Shown here one piece after another: positions 24,535 through 32,930 of a stretch of 64,000 nucleotides of DNA (position 1 is its first letter; each line of letters begins with the position of its first letter). Position numbers and translations under genes: made by a program. Source of the DNA: Chryseosolibacter sp036402075 (GTDB taxonomy: Bacteria; Bacteroidota; Bacteroidia; Cytophagales; Cyclobacteriaceae); NCBI GenBank assembly GCA_036402075.1, contig DASWTP010000187.1:1-64000 (forward strand). Reading direction: 5' to 3'. The notes under the pieces were generated by a model. It saw only the letters and a program-made list of their open reading frames with translations, had not been told where the DNA came from and did not search any database.

Positions 24535-26943
24535 TTATTCAGTTCGTAAAATCTTGGCTGGGTTGCTTGCAGCGGCACGCAGTGACTGAAACAAAACAGT
24601 CAGCACCGTGATGCCAATGACCATCGCTGCAGCCTTAATAAAGATCAGGGGATCAATTTCGATGTGATACACAAATCCCTCGAGCCATTGCAGCGAGGCG
24701 TAATAACTCACTGGGATCACGACAATAAACGCAATGGCAATGAGTAGAAAATATTGTTTGGTCAGTAGCACCAGCAAAGACGAGATCTGTGCCCCGAAGA
24801 TCTTGCGGATGCTGATTTCTTTTGAGCGCTGGTTTACACTGTATTCCACAAGGCCAAACAATCCCATGCACGCAATGAGAATAGCCAGCACCGTAAATGC
24901 AGAGAGCAACGCTGACAACTTTTCTTCATTCTTATACATCTTATCGAAGCTTTCATCAACAAACTGGTAGTCGAACGGCCACTCCTGGTCCGCCTTTTTC
25001 CAGGTGGCTTCAAGGTGTGCGATGGTTTGTTGCAAGTTATCAGGTTTAACTTTCATCGTGAGCGTAAAGAAGTAACGTGGCTCAATGTGCATGACAAGAG
25101 GCGTAATCTTTTCCCTGAAATTGCGGATGTGAAAGTTTTTTACAACGCCAACGACCTCTCCGTGTTTTAATGAGTCAGTGCCCCAGATCTGCCAGTCAAC
25201 TTTTTTGCCGATTGCTTCGGAAGGAGTTCCGAATCCATAGGCTTGTACGGCTTCCTCATTAAGGATAAAGCCTGTTGATCGGTCAGCGGGTGCGTCTGCA
25301 GAAAAATTTCGTCCCGCCACGATGTCCATTCCGAAAGTATGAATGTAATCATGATCGGCTATGATCATATTCGCACCCCAGGCTTTGCCAGTGGCCGGAT
25401 CAGTAATGCCGTCACCGGCAACAATGTCTCCGGGAAGGCCATAGCTCAGCGTGGCTGATAAAATGTTCGGGTGATTAGCGTATTCGTGCTTCAGCGCCTG
25501 GATGTTGGATCGCTGCGCCCGACTTAATTTGAGCACAAGCAATTGATCTTTTTCAAAGCCAAGGTTTTTGTTCTTCAGGAAGTCGTTTTGCGAAAGCACG
25601 ATCATGGCGCTGATGATCAGAAAAAATGAAAATGCGAACTGAACAACGACCAGCACTTTCCGAAAATTTTCCACTGCGCCTGATCCTCCCTGGCTACCCT
25701 TGTGTGAGAGTATGACCGCTGGACGAAATTTCGAGAGGTGAAGGGCGGGGTAACATCCGGCAAGGCACCCCAAGGCCACCGCGCCAGCTACCAGAGCAAC
25801 GATAACAAAAGGGCCAAACGGATCAGGGATAGATTTCTCAGCAAACGTGTTGACATAGGGGAGGATCGCTTTTGATACGGTGATGGCAATAATGAGCGCG
25901 AAGCAGGTGATTATTATGGACTCCATAATAAACTGCATAATGAGCTGTGGTCGGATCGCGCCCACGACTTTGCGAACGCCAACTTCTTTCATCCGCTTGA
26001 TTGACCGGGCTGTGGAAAGGTTCACAAAGTTCAGACTTGCGATTACAAGAACGAGGATCGCAGTAATGGTGAGAATATAGACGGTCTGGCCATTCCCTGC
26101 TACGGCAATGTCCCATTGGAAATCCGCGGATTGCAAGTGGATGTCTTTAACGTTTTGCAGGTGCGGTTCATGACGAAAGCCCTGCGGTTTGGTTTGTGGA
26201 TCTGCATACTTGTCGATCAGCAAATTGACTTTTTCCTCGAACGCCTTTGGGTCGGTACCTTCTCTAAGTTTAACATATGTGATATACTGCTGATTGACCC
26301 AATTCTCGTAGCGCACCGGTGCCCAGTTCTGTGTCAACGATGCGAACGATAAAATGTAGTCGAGCTTTAGGTGTGATGTGGAGGGCACGTTTTCAATAAC
26401 GCCCGATACTGTGTAGTCGGACTTAGAAATCTTAATCGTTTTGCCGAGTGGAGATTCGTTGCCGAAATACTTTAGTGCTGTGGCTTGTGAGAGTACTACT
26501 GAATTCGCATCGGACAGGGCAGCGGCCGCGCTTCCTTCAATAAATTTTAGCGAGAGCATGTCTGTAATTTCCGGTTCAGCGAACACACCGTTCGATTGCT
26601 GGATCTGCTTTCCTTCAGTTTCAAACAGGTTGTCGCCAAAGGTACTCATGATGCGCAGCGTAGTCTCGACCTCGGGCAGATCCTTCTGGATGTAGGTGGC
26701 GAGTGGATAGGGTAGAACGGCCAGGTTTCCTGTCTCTCCATTGTCAGCGATGCGCGCGTTATACAACCTGAACTTGCGATCGACATCAGCAATGTGGGTG
26801 TCGAACTTCAGTTCATCGGAAACAAACAAGGCGATCGTAAAGACGCTTGTCAGACTAATAGACATGCCAAGAATATTGATGACGGAGAACAGTTTGTTCT
26901 TCATCAAATTCCTGAACGCGATTTTTAGGTAATTCGACAACAT
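24535..26943 (-). CDS. MacB/FtsX-type ABC transporter permease (P2)
   Basis: This is an 802-residue, eight-helix permease with the same two-half layout as P1. Coupling motifs are KEVGVRKVVGA (about 316) and, unusually, KEISIRKIFGA (about 704), where the otherwise invariant 'IGIRKVLGA' is altered. The C-terminus is NPAKILRTE, the most divergent of the eight. The ATG at 26943 (MLSNYLKIAFRNLMKNKLF) matches the paralogue N-termini. An upstream start at 26973 would add ten residues and run into the promoter motif. It leads the P2-P1 pair, and its upstream region shares two signals with P8. Confidence 0.93.
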   Translation of the reverse strand: MLSNYLKIAFRNLMKNKLFSVINILGMSISLTSVFTIALFVSDELKFDTHIADVDRKFRLYNARIADNGETGNLAVLPYPLATYIQKDLPEVETTLRIMSTFGDNLFETEGKQIQQSNGVFAEPEITDMLSLKFIEGSAAAALSDANSVVLSQATALKYFGNESPLGKTIKISKSDYTVSGVIENVPSTSHLKLDYILSFASLTQNWAPVRYENWVNQQYITYVKLREGTDPKAFEEKVNLLIDKYADPQTKPQGFRHEPHLQNVKDIHLQSADFQWDIAVAGNGQTVYILTITAILVLVIASLNFVNLSTARSIKRMKEVGVRKVVGAIRPQLIMQFIMESIIITCFALIIAITVSKAILPYVNTFAEKSIPDPFGPFVIVALVAGAVALGCLAGCYPALHLSKFRPAVILSHKGSQGGSGAVENFRKVLVVVQFAFSFFLIISAMIVLSQNDFLKNKNLGFEKDQLLVLKLSRAQRSNIQALKHEYANHPNILSATLSYGLPGDIVAGDGITDPATGKAWGANMIIADHDYIHTFGMDIVAGRNFSADAPADRSTGFILNEEAVQAYGFGTPSEAIGKKVDWQIWGTDSLKHGEVVGVVKNFHIRNFREKITPLVMHIEPRYFFTLTMKVKPDNLQQTIAHLEATWKKADQEWPFDYQFVDESFDKMYKNEEKLSALLSAFTVLAILIACMGLFGLVEYSVNQRSKEISIRKIFGAQISSLLVLLTKQYFLLIAIAFIVVIPVSYYASLQWLEGFVYHIEIDPLIFIKAAAMVIGITVLTVLFQSLRAAASNPAKILRTE

Positions 26944-26968
26944 AGGCTGATTTAAGTATGGGGTTGAT

Positions 26969-27021
26969 TCCAATTATTAGTCCAATAAAAAAAGGCCGAT
27001 TTATGAATAAAAAACGAGGTT
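26969..27021 (-). promoter_or_regulatory. Shared upstream region of P2 (-24/-12-like motif plus AACCTCGTTT box)
   Basis: On the minus strand TTGGAC (26980-26985), six bases, then TTGGA (26969-26973) lie 26 nt before the ATG. Further upstream AACCTCGTTT (27012-27021) lies 69 nt before the ATG. Both elements and the T-rich segment between them recur before P8 with the same spacing to the start codon. The short motif resembles a sigma-54 -24/-12 promoter (GG-N10-GG instead of GG-N10-GC). It could equally be a degenerate TAnnTTTG box (TAATAATTG). Confidence 0.5.
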
Positions 27022-27106
27022 TGTCACGTCTGTGATGTGCGGGTTTGAGCGTTTTCGTTCGTAGGCGGTCAGTCCAAAAAAAAGCAAGGGCATGGATTTT
27101 TTTCAA

Positions 27107-27122
27107 TGTATTTGGAAATACA
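27107..27122. promoter_or_regulatory. Perfect palindrome before the acidic protein gene
   Basis: TGTATTT-GG-AAATACA is a perfect 7+2+7 inverted repeat ending 5 nt before the ATG at 27128. Its left half contains TGTATTTG, one base away from TAnnTTTG. It may be an operator overlapping the promoter or an RNA hairpin that limits translation. Confidence 0.45.
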
Positions 27123-27127
27123 GCTTT

Positions 27128-27760
27128 ATGAAAAACAGAACTCAAAATACACCCGATGCTGGCAAACGTCAGGACGATCCTAAAAATCTGAGACGTGAGC
27201 CAAATGCTCCATCATCGGACAATCAGGAAGGGAAGAAGTTGCCCGGTGAATATCCACCGCAGGAAGATATCATGAACCGAAGGGATCAGCAACGCGTGGG
27301 ACTCGATGAGGAGAACTTTACTCGCGCTATTGGTCACGAGAACAATATCCGCCCGAAGGAGGCAGTAGTGTCAGAAGGCAACGATGTGCTCGAGGAGCCT
27401 GTTTTGGGAAATATTGAAGACGCTGAGGAACCAGCTGCGCGGGAAATGGAACGGCCTGTTCCGAAGAACATTAACCTTGACAACGACAACCTGGAGTTTG
27501 CAACAGGCAACGAGTCTGACGTGACCGAGGAAGACTTACAGGCGCTTGGCCCGAAAGACCTGAGCATGGACATGGGAGAGGACGAGGAGTTGCTGAAGCA
27601 CCGCGTGTGGCCGGTTGACATGGCAGGAAAGGATTTGGACATTCCGGGCTCGGAAGGCGCGGGCGAAACGTCCGGGGAGGCGATCGGTCCGGCTGACGAA
27701 GAAAATGATTTCTACAGCCTTGGAGGCGATGAGAAAGAAGACAATATGGAAGGCAAGTAG
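27128..27760 (+). CDS. Acidic, probably disordered hypothetical protein
   Basis: This is a 210-residue protein without hydrophobic segments or signal peptide, very rich in Glu, Asp, Asn, Gly and Pro. It starts MKNRTQNTPDAGKRQDDP and continues with stretches such as LEEPVLGNIEDAEEPAA and DMGEDEELLKHRVWPVDM. I recognise no domain. The start at 27128 is preferred over an in-frame ATG at 27092 because the intervening codons encode a hydrophobic, Cys/Trp-containing peptide unlike the rest and would read through the palindrome at 27107-27122. It lies opposite to the permeases, between pairs P2-P1 and P4-P3, and ends at a strong terminator. Confidence 0.75.
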   Translation: MKNRTQNTPDAGKRQDDPKNLRREPNAPSSDNQEGKKLPGEYPPQEDIMNRRDQQRVGLDEENFTRAIGHENNIRPKEAVVSEGNDVLEEPVLGNIEDAEEPAAREMERPVPKNINLDNDNLEFATGNESDVTEEDLQALGPKDLSMDMGEDEELLKHRVWPVDMAGKDLDIPGSEGAGETSGEAIGPADEENDFYSLGGDEKEDNMEGK

Positions 27761-27776
27761 CTTGATAATCGATAAG

Positions 27777-27816
27777 AAAAACCTGCAATGCGTTGTCACT
27801 GCAGGTTTTCATTTTT
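27777..27816. terminator. Terminator between the acidic protein gene and P3
   Basis: AAAACCTGCA (27778-27787) pairs with TGCAGGTTTT (27800-27809) around a 12-nt loop. On the plus strand TTTTC-ATTTTTT follows, and an A run precedes the stem, so it may work in both directions for two convergent genes. Confidence 0.85.
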
Positions 27817-27827
27817 TCCGGGGAGAC

Positions 27828-30263
27828 CTATTCGTAACGAAGTGTGTTAGCCGGGTTGCTCATGGCTGCCTTAATGGTCTGCGAACTTACGGTGACCAAT
27901 GCAATTAAGATGGCTGCGAATGCGGCTAACAGATAGAGCCAGATATTCAGGCCGATCCGATAGGCGAACGTATCAAGCCACTGATTCATAAAGTACCAAG
28001 CCACTGGCCACGCAAGCAAATTCGCGATAACCACCAGGATGATTATTTCGCGCGACAGCAATTGGACAATGTTGATCACAGATGCTCCCAGCACTTTTCG
28101 GATTCCGATTTCCTTCACGCGCTGCAAGGTGTTGAACGTTGCAAGGCCAAATAATCCCAGGCAGGCAATGAGAATAGCGAGCCCGGAAAAAATCGTAAAC
28201 AATTGTCCCTGTTGCTGCTCGGAGCTATATAGCTGTGTGTATTGCTGACTGAGGAACGCATATTCAAACGGGCGGTTCGGTAAAAATTCTTTCCACACTT
28301 TCTCGATATGCTGCAGGCCCGCCTGCATGTTGTCTCCTGCAACCTTAACGGAAAGGCGATTATAAAAGCGTGAAGGATGGAAGACTACAGGTACGATCTC
28401 TTCATGCAACGATTCGAAATGAAAATCTTTCACAACACCAATCACCCTTCCTTTTACGTTGCCGTATTGAAATTCTTTGGTCAGGATTGATTCAGGCGTT
28501 TCACCAATCATCTTGACTGCAGATTCATTCAACACAAACGCGATCGAGTCGTCTGACTTTATTTCTTTCGAGAAATTCCTTCCTGTCACGAAGTCGACCT
28601 CATAAGCATCGAAGAATTCAGTGTCTACCCTGATGTTTTTCAACACAACGTTCGTGTTGGCGAGTGAATCTCCTTTCTGTACTTGCGCTGTTCCTTGTGA
28701 GTCGAGCAGGCGACCGGTTGGCACACGGCTGGATCGGCTCAACGTTTTTATCGATGATTGCTTCAACAGCTCGTTGTAGAAGGCATCGTAGGAGGGAACA
28801 AGCTCACCGAAGTACCGCAGCGTCACGACCTGATCTTTATTGTAGCCAAGATCGCGATCATTCAGGAACTGAAGTTGCTTAAAGGTGATCATCGTGGCAA
28901 TGATGAGAACAATTGAAATGGTAAATTGCGCCACCACCAGGAATTTTCGCAAACCTGATTTTCCTTTAGCCGAGCCCTGGGATCCTTTCAAAATCGCTGC
29001 AGGCTTAAAACCGGAAATGACGAATGCCGGGTAAATGCCTGCGAGCGCTCCAACAATCAGCGCGACAACGATCAACCCTGCAAAGAGTACACTGTTGCTG
29101 AGTGGATTGAGGCTAAGGGCTTTTGATGTAAAGGCATTTAGCCAGTCTATTGCCAGAAACGCGAAAGCACACGCCAGCACCAGCGCAAAGAGAGAGATGA
29201 GTATCGACTCGCTCAGGTATTGGCTGATCAACTGATTCTTGAATGCTCCCACGACTTTTCTCAAACCAACTTCTTTCGCGCGTTTGGTGGCTCGGGCCGT
29301 TGAAAGGTTCACAAAGTTGAAGCAAGCAATCAGGATGATAAAGAGGCCGATGATCGACATCATGTACACGTTCTTCATACTGCCGTTGGTTTCCACTTCC
29401 GAATCCAGCTGGGAGCGAAGGTGGATGTCAGTCATTTTCTGCAGGTACAAGTGTGTAAAGGACGAAGGCTTTACAGCGTTTGGTCCCGTACCCATCGGCA
29501 TGTGCTTATCCAGGAACGCAGGAAATTGAGCGGTGACCTTGTTAATGTCAAACGTTTCGTTAACCAGTGCGTATGTTCCGAAGGAATTGTTTCCGAAGTT
29601 CGTCTCAAGCCCGCGCCTTCCGTAAATGGTGCTGTCGTTCATGGTTGAAAACGCAACCAGGAGATCTGGATGCCAGTGAGATTGCGGAGGAAAATCCTTG
29701 AATACGCCATTCACTGTCATGTCATAGGCGTTTCCGATGCGGAATGTTTTTCCTACAGGACTTTCATCACCGAAGTACTTCTTTGCAGTTCGCTCAGAAA
29801 CCATCAGCGTAAAAGGATCCACCAATGCTTTGTCCGGGTTTCCTTCAACCATCGGTATCGTAAAGATTTTTAGAATTTCTGGTTCCGCATAAAATGTATT
29901 GTCTTCATAAGCGGATTTCTTCTCTGTGCCGTTTTCCTGGTAAGCAACCGTAAACCGCGTTTGCAGCGTTCGCGCTACATACTCAAATTCAGGAAAATCG
30001 TTTTTCAGCAGTGGGCCGAAGGGAGGAGCAACGTGACCCAGGTGCAGGTTCACTGAGCCGTCCGGTGAAACAAAGTCCCTGGTGATGCGATAAATGCGTT
30101 CCGCGTTCGCGTTGTATCTGTCGTACGATAATTCATCTTTGACAAACAGAAAAATCAACAGACTGCAGGCCATGGCAAGAGCCAGTCCGAAAATGTTAAT
30201 GAACGAGCTCAGCTTGTTCCTGAGAATCGCCCGGAAAGCAACTTTTAAATAGTTTCTGATCAT
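27828..30263 (-). CDS. MacB/FtsX-type ABC transporter permease (P3)
   Basis: This is an 811-residue permease with start MIRNYLKVAFRAILRNKLSSF and the usual eight-helix, two-half topology. Coupling motifs are KEVGLRKVVGA (about 326) and KEIGIRKVLGA (about 713), and the C-terminus is NPANTLRYE. The large periplasmic domains (about 45-285 and 455-690) carry family segments such as VNGVFKDFPPQSHW and IGVVKDFHFESLHEEI. It is the second gene of the P4-P3 pair, 18 bp after the P4 stop, and converges on the acidic protein gene. Confidence 0.93.
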   Translation of the reverse strand: MIRNYLKVAFRAILRNKLSSFINIFGLALAMACSLLIFLFVKDELSYDRYNANAERIYRITRDFVSPDGSVNLHLGHVAPPFGPLLKNDFPEFEYVARTLQTRFTVAYQENGTEKKSAYEDNTFYAEPEILKIFTIPMVEGNPDKALVDPFTLMVSERTAKKYFGDESPVGKTFRIGNAYDMTVNGVFKDFPPQSHWHPDLLVAFSTMNDSTIYGRRGLETNFGNNSFGTYALVNETFDINKVTAQFPAFLDKHMPMGTGPNAVKPSSFTHLYLQKMTDIHLRSQLDSEVETNGSMKNVYMMSIIGLFIILIACFNFVNLSTARATKRAKEVGLRKVVGAFKNQLISQYLSESILISLFALVLACAFAFLAIDWLNAFTSKALSLNPLSNSVLFAGLIVVALIVGALAGIYPAFVISGFKPAAILKGSQGSAKGKSGLRKFLVVAQFTISIVLIIATMITFKQLQFLNDRDLGYNKDQVVTLRYFGELVPSYDAFYNELLKQSSIKTLSRSSRVPTGRLLDSQGTAQVQKGDSLANTNVVLKNIRVDTEFFDAYEVDFVTGRNFSKEIKSDDSIAFVLNESAVKMIGETPESILTKEFQYGNVKGRVIGVVKDFHFESLHEEIVPVVFHPSRFYNRLSVKVAGDNMQAGLQHIEKVWKEFLPNRPFEYAFLSQQYTQLYSSEQQQGQLFTIFSGLAILIACLGLFGLATFNTLQRVKEIGIRKVLGASVINIVQLLSREIIILVVIANLLAWPVAWYFMNQWLDTFAYRIGLNIWLYLLAAFAAILIALVTVSSQTIKAAMSNPANTLRYE

Positions 30264-30281
30264 ACGGTTTTTGGAAGGTTA

Positions 30282-32732
30282 TTATTCGTTTCGCAGGGCC
30301 TTAACTGGATTATTGACTGCGGCTTTCAGTGACTCGAAACCGACTGTGAAATAGGCGATGAGGAATGCAACAATTCCTGACAGTACAAACACGGTGAAGC
30401 CAAGCTCAATTTTGTATGCAAAGTTCTCGAGCCAGCTTGTCATCGCGTAATAGCCCAGCGGCACGGCCATCACAAACGCAATGATCACAAGTTTGATAAA
30501 GTCCTTCGACAGCATGGATACAATGTTTGGAACGGTTGCACCCAGCACTTTGCGGATGCCGATTTCTTTTATGCGTCTTTCCGCAACGTACACGGATAAA
30601 CCGTAGAGCCCAAGACAACAGATCAAAATTGCCAACCCCGTAGACCAGGTGAGCATGAGTGAGATCTTGCTGTCTTCCTCGTACTGCTTTTTCACGCTGT
30701 CGCTGAGGAATTGGCTTTCAAATGGAGTGTTCGGAACAATCTTATCCCACGCTTCTTTCATTTGGGAAAGTGTCTGGGAATAATTTTCTGCCTGGATGGA
30801 CGCGGTGAGGTAGATGTAGTTTGTTCTGCCTGACGGAACAAAAAATATCATCGGAGCGATCGGACGATGCAGCGAGAACTGGTGGAAGTCTTCAACGACA
30901 CCAATAATTTCGAAACGCCTGTCACCGCCACCGTAGTTTGAAAGAAGCTGGGTTCCCAGCGCGTCCGATAGCTGAATCTGAAATTCTTTGAGGCAAGCTT
31001 CATTGACGATGATCTTATTATCAGGAAGAATGTAAGACAGGGTGTCTGTCTCTGCAACGAAATCGCGCCCCGCGAGCATTTTAATGTCCAGCACTTTAAA
31101 ATAGTCTTCATCAACATGCACCACGCGATGCAGGATTCCCTTGTCAGGAGTTGATCCTTTTGGGAAGAGCGCGAAGTCGCGGAACACGGGTGTGGAAGGT
31201 AAACTTGTAGTAGCGGAGACAGCCTGAACGCCCGAGATTTGACGGAACGCATCACGCAGGTTGACGAATGAACGCGTGACTTCATCTGTTCGCATTGGCA
31301 CCATGATTTTGTGTTCCTGGTTGAAGCCAAGCGGTTTTTCCTGGATGTACTTCAATTGCTTTTGTACGATGATGATCGAGGAGATCAATGTGATGGTAAT
31401 CACAAACTGGAACACCACGAGTCCTTGCCGGAGCCAGCGCGAGCCATCGCTTGTCAGGCTCTTGTTTTTGAGAACCTTTGCAGGCTCGAAGGCCGAAAGG
31501 AAAAATGCAGGATAACTTCCAGCAACCAGTCCGGTGATCACACCAACAGCCAGCATCGCAGCAGCCACGAATAGAACGTTGGTAGCATTGATGCTCAATT
31601 CTTTTTCAGTCACCGAGTTAATCAATGGGAGGGCGAATACCACTAGCACGATGGAAATAATCAATGACACGAAAACAATGGTCATTGATTCACCCAGGAA
31701 TTGCCGCATGAGGGTCCCGCGGTTCGCACCCATCGATTTTCTTACACCCACTTCGTTGGCGCGCTGCGAGGCCTTTGCGGTGGTTAGGTTCATGAAGTTA
31801 ATGCAGGCGAGGAGGAGAATAAACAATCCAATCGATCCAAGAATATACACATAAACAATTCCGCCTGACCCTGTATCGCCAAACGTATCCGAGAAATCGG
31901 AATACAACCGGATATCGGTCAGTGGTTGAAGCTTGAGTTCCTTTTTAAGTCCTGCATTTTTCAAGTCCGTGCCAGCGTATTTTTCGAGCAATTCCGGGAG
32001 TTTTGCTTCTACCGCATCCGGGGACGTTGAAGGTTTCAACTTCACATAGCTGGCCACAAAATTATTCCATGCCCAGGTGCGTTCGGACATAATATACTGG
32101 CCCCAGCCCTCACTGCGCATGTTGAGGTAAAAATCGGCATCCAGGTGCGAGTTGAAATTGGTTTTTCGTACAACGCCACTCACTTTAAAGGTGTCGGATG
32201 ATCGCCCACTGTTGATGATCAACATTTCATCAATCGGGCTCCTGCTGCCGAAGATTTTTTCAGAGAGTTTTTCGGACAAGAGCACGGTCGCAGGAGCATC
32301 GAGCGCGGTAGCAGCATCGCCTTCCTTCAACTGGTACGGGAACACATCGAGAAAAGTCGAGTCGACCAGCATTCCCTTCTTTTCATAAAACACGTTTTCG
32401 CCATAACGAATAAGGTGAACTTCGACTTCCGGAGGCTCAACTACGCGTGTCGCGGTTTCAATTTCGGGAACTTCATCGATAAGGTCCATGGCGATCGGAG
32501 GAGAGGTCCGCGGGAAGCTTTCCGGATTTCCTTCGCGTGTAAAGATGGTGTAGAGACGGTACACAGACTGGTGGCCGCTGAAATGCCGCTCGTAGCTAAA
32601 TTCATCCTGGATGTACAAGGCGAGCAACAGACAGCATGCAATTCCGGTGGAGAGCCCGAGAATATTGATGAGCGAGAAGGTCTTATTCTTCAGCAGGTGA
32701 CGAATGGCCACCGTAAAGTAGTTTTTGAGCAT
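30282..32732 (-). CDS. MacB/FtsX-type ABC transporter permease (P4)
   Basis: This is an 816-residue permease. The ATG at 32732 (MLKNYFTVAIRHLLKNKTFSL) matches the paralogues, while a longer frame from 32816 would cross the upstream box. Motifs are NEVGVRKSMGA (about 322) and KEIGIRKVLGA (about 717), and the C-terminus is NPVKALRNE. The NEVG form and the following VYVAERR segment are shared with P8, suggesting these two are closest relatives. It leads the P4-P3 pair and is divergent from the DUF6377 regulator gene. Confidence 0.93.
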   Translation of the reverse strand: MLKNYFTVAIRHLLKNKTFSLINILGLSTGIACCLLLALYIQDEFSYERHFSGHQSVYRLYTIFTREGNPESFPRTSPPIAMDLIDEVPEIETATRVVEPPEVEVHLIRYGENVFYEKKGMLVDSTFLDVFPYQLKEGDAATALDAPATVLLSEKLSEKIFGSRSPIDEMLIINSGRSSDTFKVSGVVRKTNFNSHLDADFYLNMRSEGWGQYIMSERTWAWNNFVASYVKLKPSTSPDAVEAKLPELLEKYAGTDLKNAGLKKELKLQPLTDIRLYSDFSDTFGDTGSGGIVYVYILGSIGLFILLLACINFMNLTTAKASQRANEVGVRKSMGANRGTLMRQFLGESMTIVFVSLIISIVLVVFALPLINSVTEKELSINATNVLFVAAAMLAVGVITGLVAGSYPAFFLSAFEPAKVLKNKSLTSDGSRWLRQGLVVFQFVITITLISSIIIVQKQLKYIQEKPLGFNQEHKIMVPMRTDEVTRSFVNLRDAFRQISGVQAVSATTSLPSTPVFRDFALFPKGSTPDKGILHRVVHVDEDYFKVLDIKMLAGRDFVAETDTLSYILPDNKIIVNEACLKEFQIQLSDALGTQLLSNYGGGDRRFEIIGVVEDFHQFSLHRPIAPMIFFVPSGRTNYIYLTASIQAENYSQTLSQMKEAWDKIVPNTPFESQFLSDSVKKQYEEDSKISLMLTWSTGLAILICCLGLYGLSVYVAERRIKEIGIRKVLGATVPNIVSMLSKDFIKLVIIAFVMAVPLGYYAMTSWLENFAYKIELGFTVFVLSGIVAFLIAYFTVGFESLKAAVNNPVKALRNE

Positions 32733-32780
32733 AACGGTTTGGGTTGGATCAGTAGTAAGACTCCCGGTTTTGCTAAACGT

Positions 32781-32812
32781 TACGGCAAAGACCGTACTTT
32801 TTAAATGAGGTT
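32781..32812 (-). promoter_or_regulatory. Upstream box and small inverted repeat before P4
   Basis: On the minus strand AACCTCATTT (32803-32812) sits 71 nt before the P4 ATG, nearly the same distance as the AACCTCGTTT boxes of P2 and P8. Just downstream TACGG-N6-CCGTA (32781-32796) forms a small inverted repeat. The -24/-12-like motif of P2, P6 and P8 is not recognisable here. Confidence 0.4.
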
Positions 32813-32919
32813 GCACGAAACGCTCAGAATGCCATTTTTATCTTTCGCGGCTGTTCGAACGTGGCATCCACTTGTCCAAAACCGGACTCTTTTTTATTTC
32901 CCCGTGTTCGTAAATGCCC

Positions 32920-32927
32920 TATCTTTG
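32920..32927 (+). promoter_or_regulatory. Candidate -7 box of the DUF6377 gene
   Basis: TATCTTTG matches TAnnTTTG exactly and ends 3 nt before the ATG at 32931, suggesting a near-leaderless transcript. No good TTG partner lies 17-23 nt upstream. Confidence 0.35.
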
Positions 32928-32930
32928 GAT

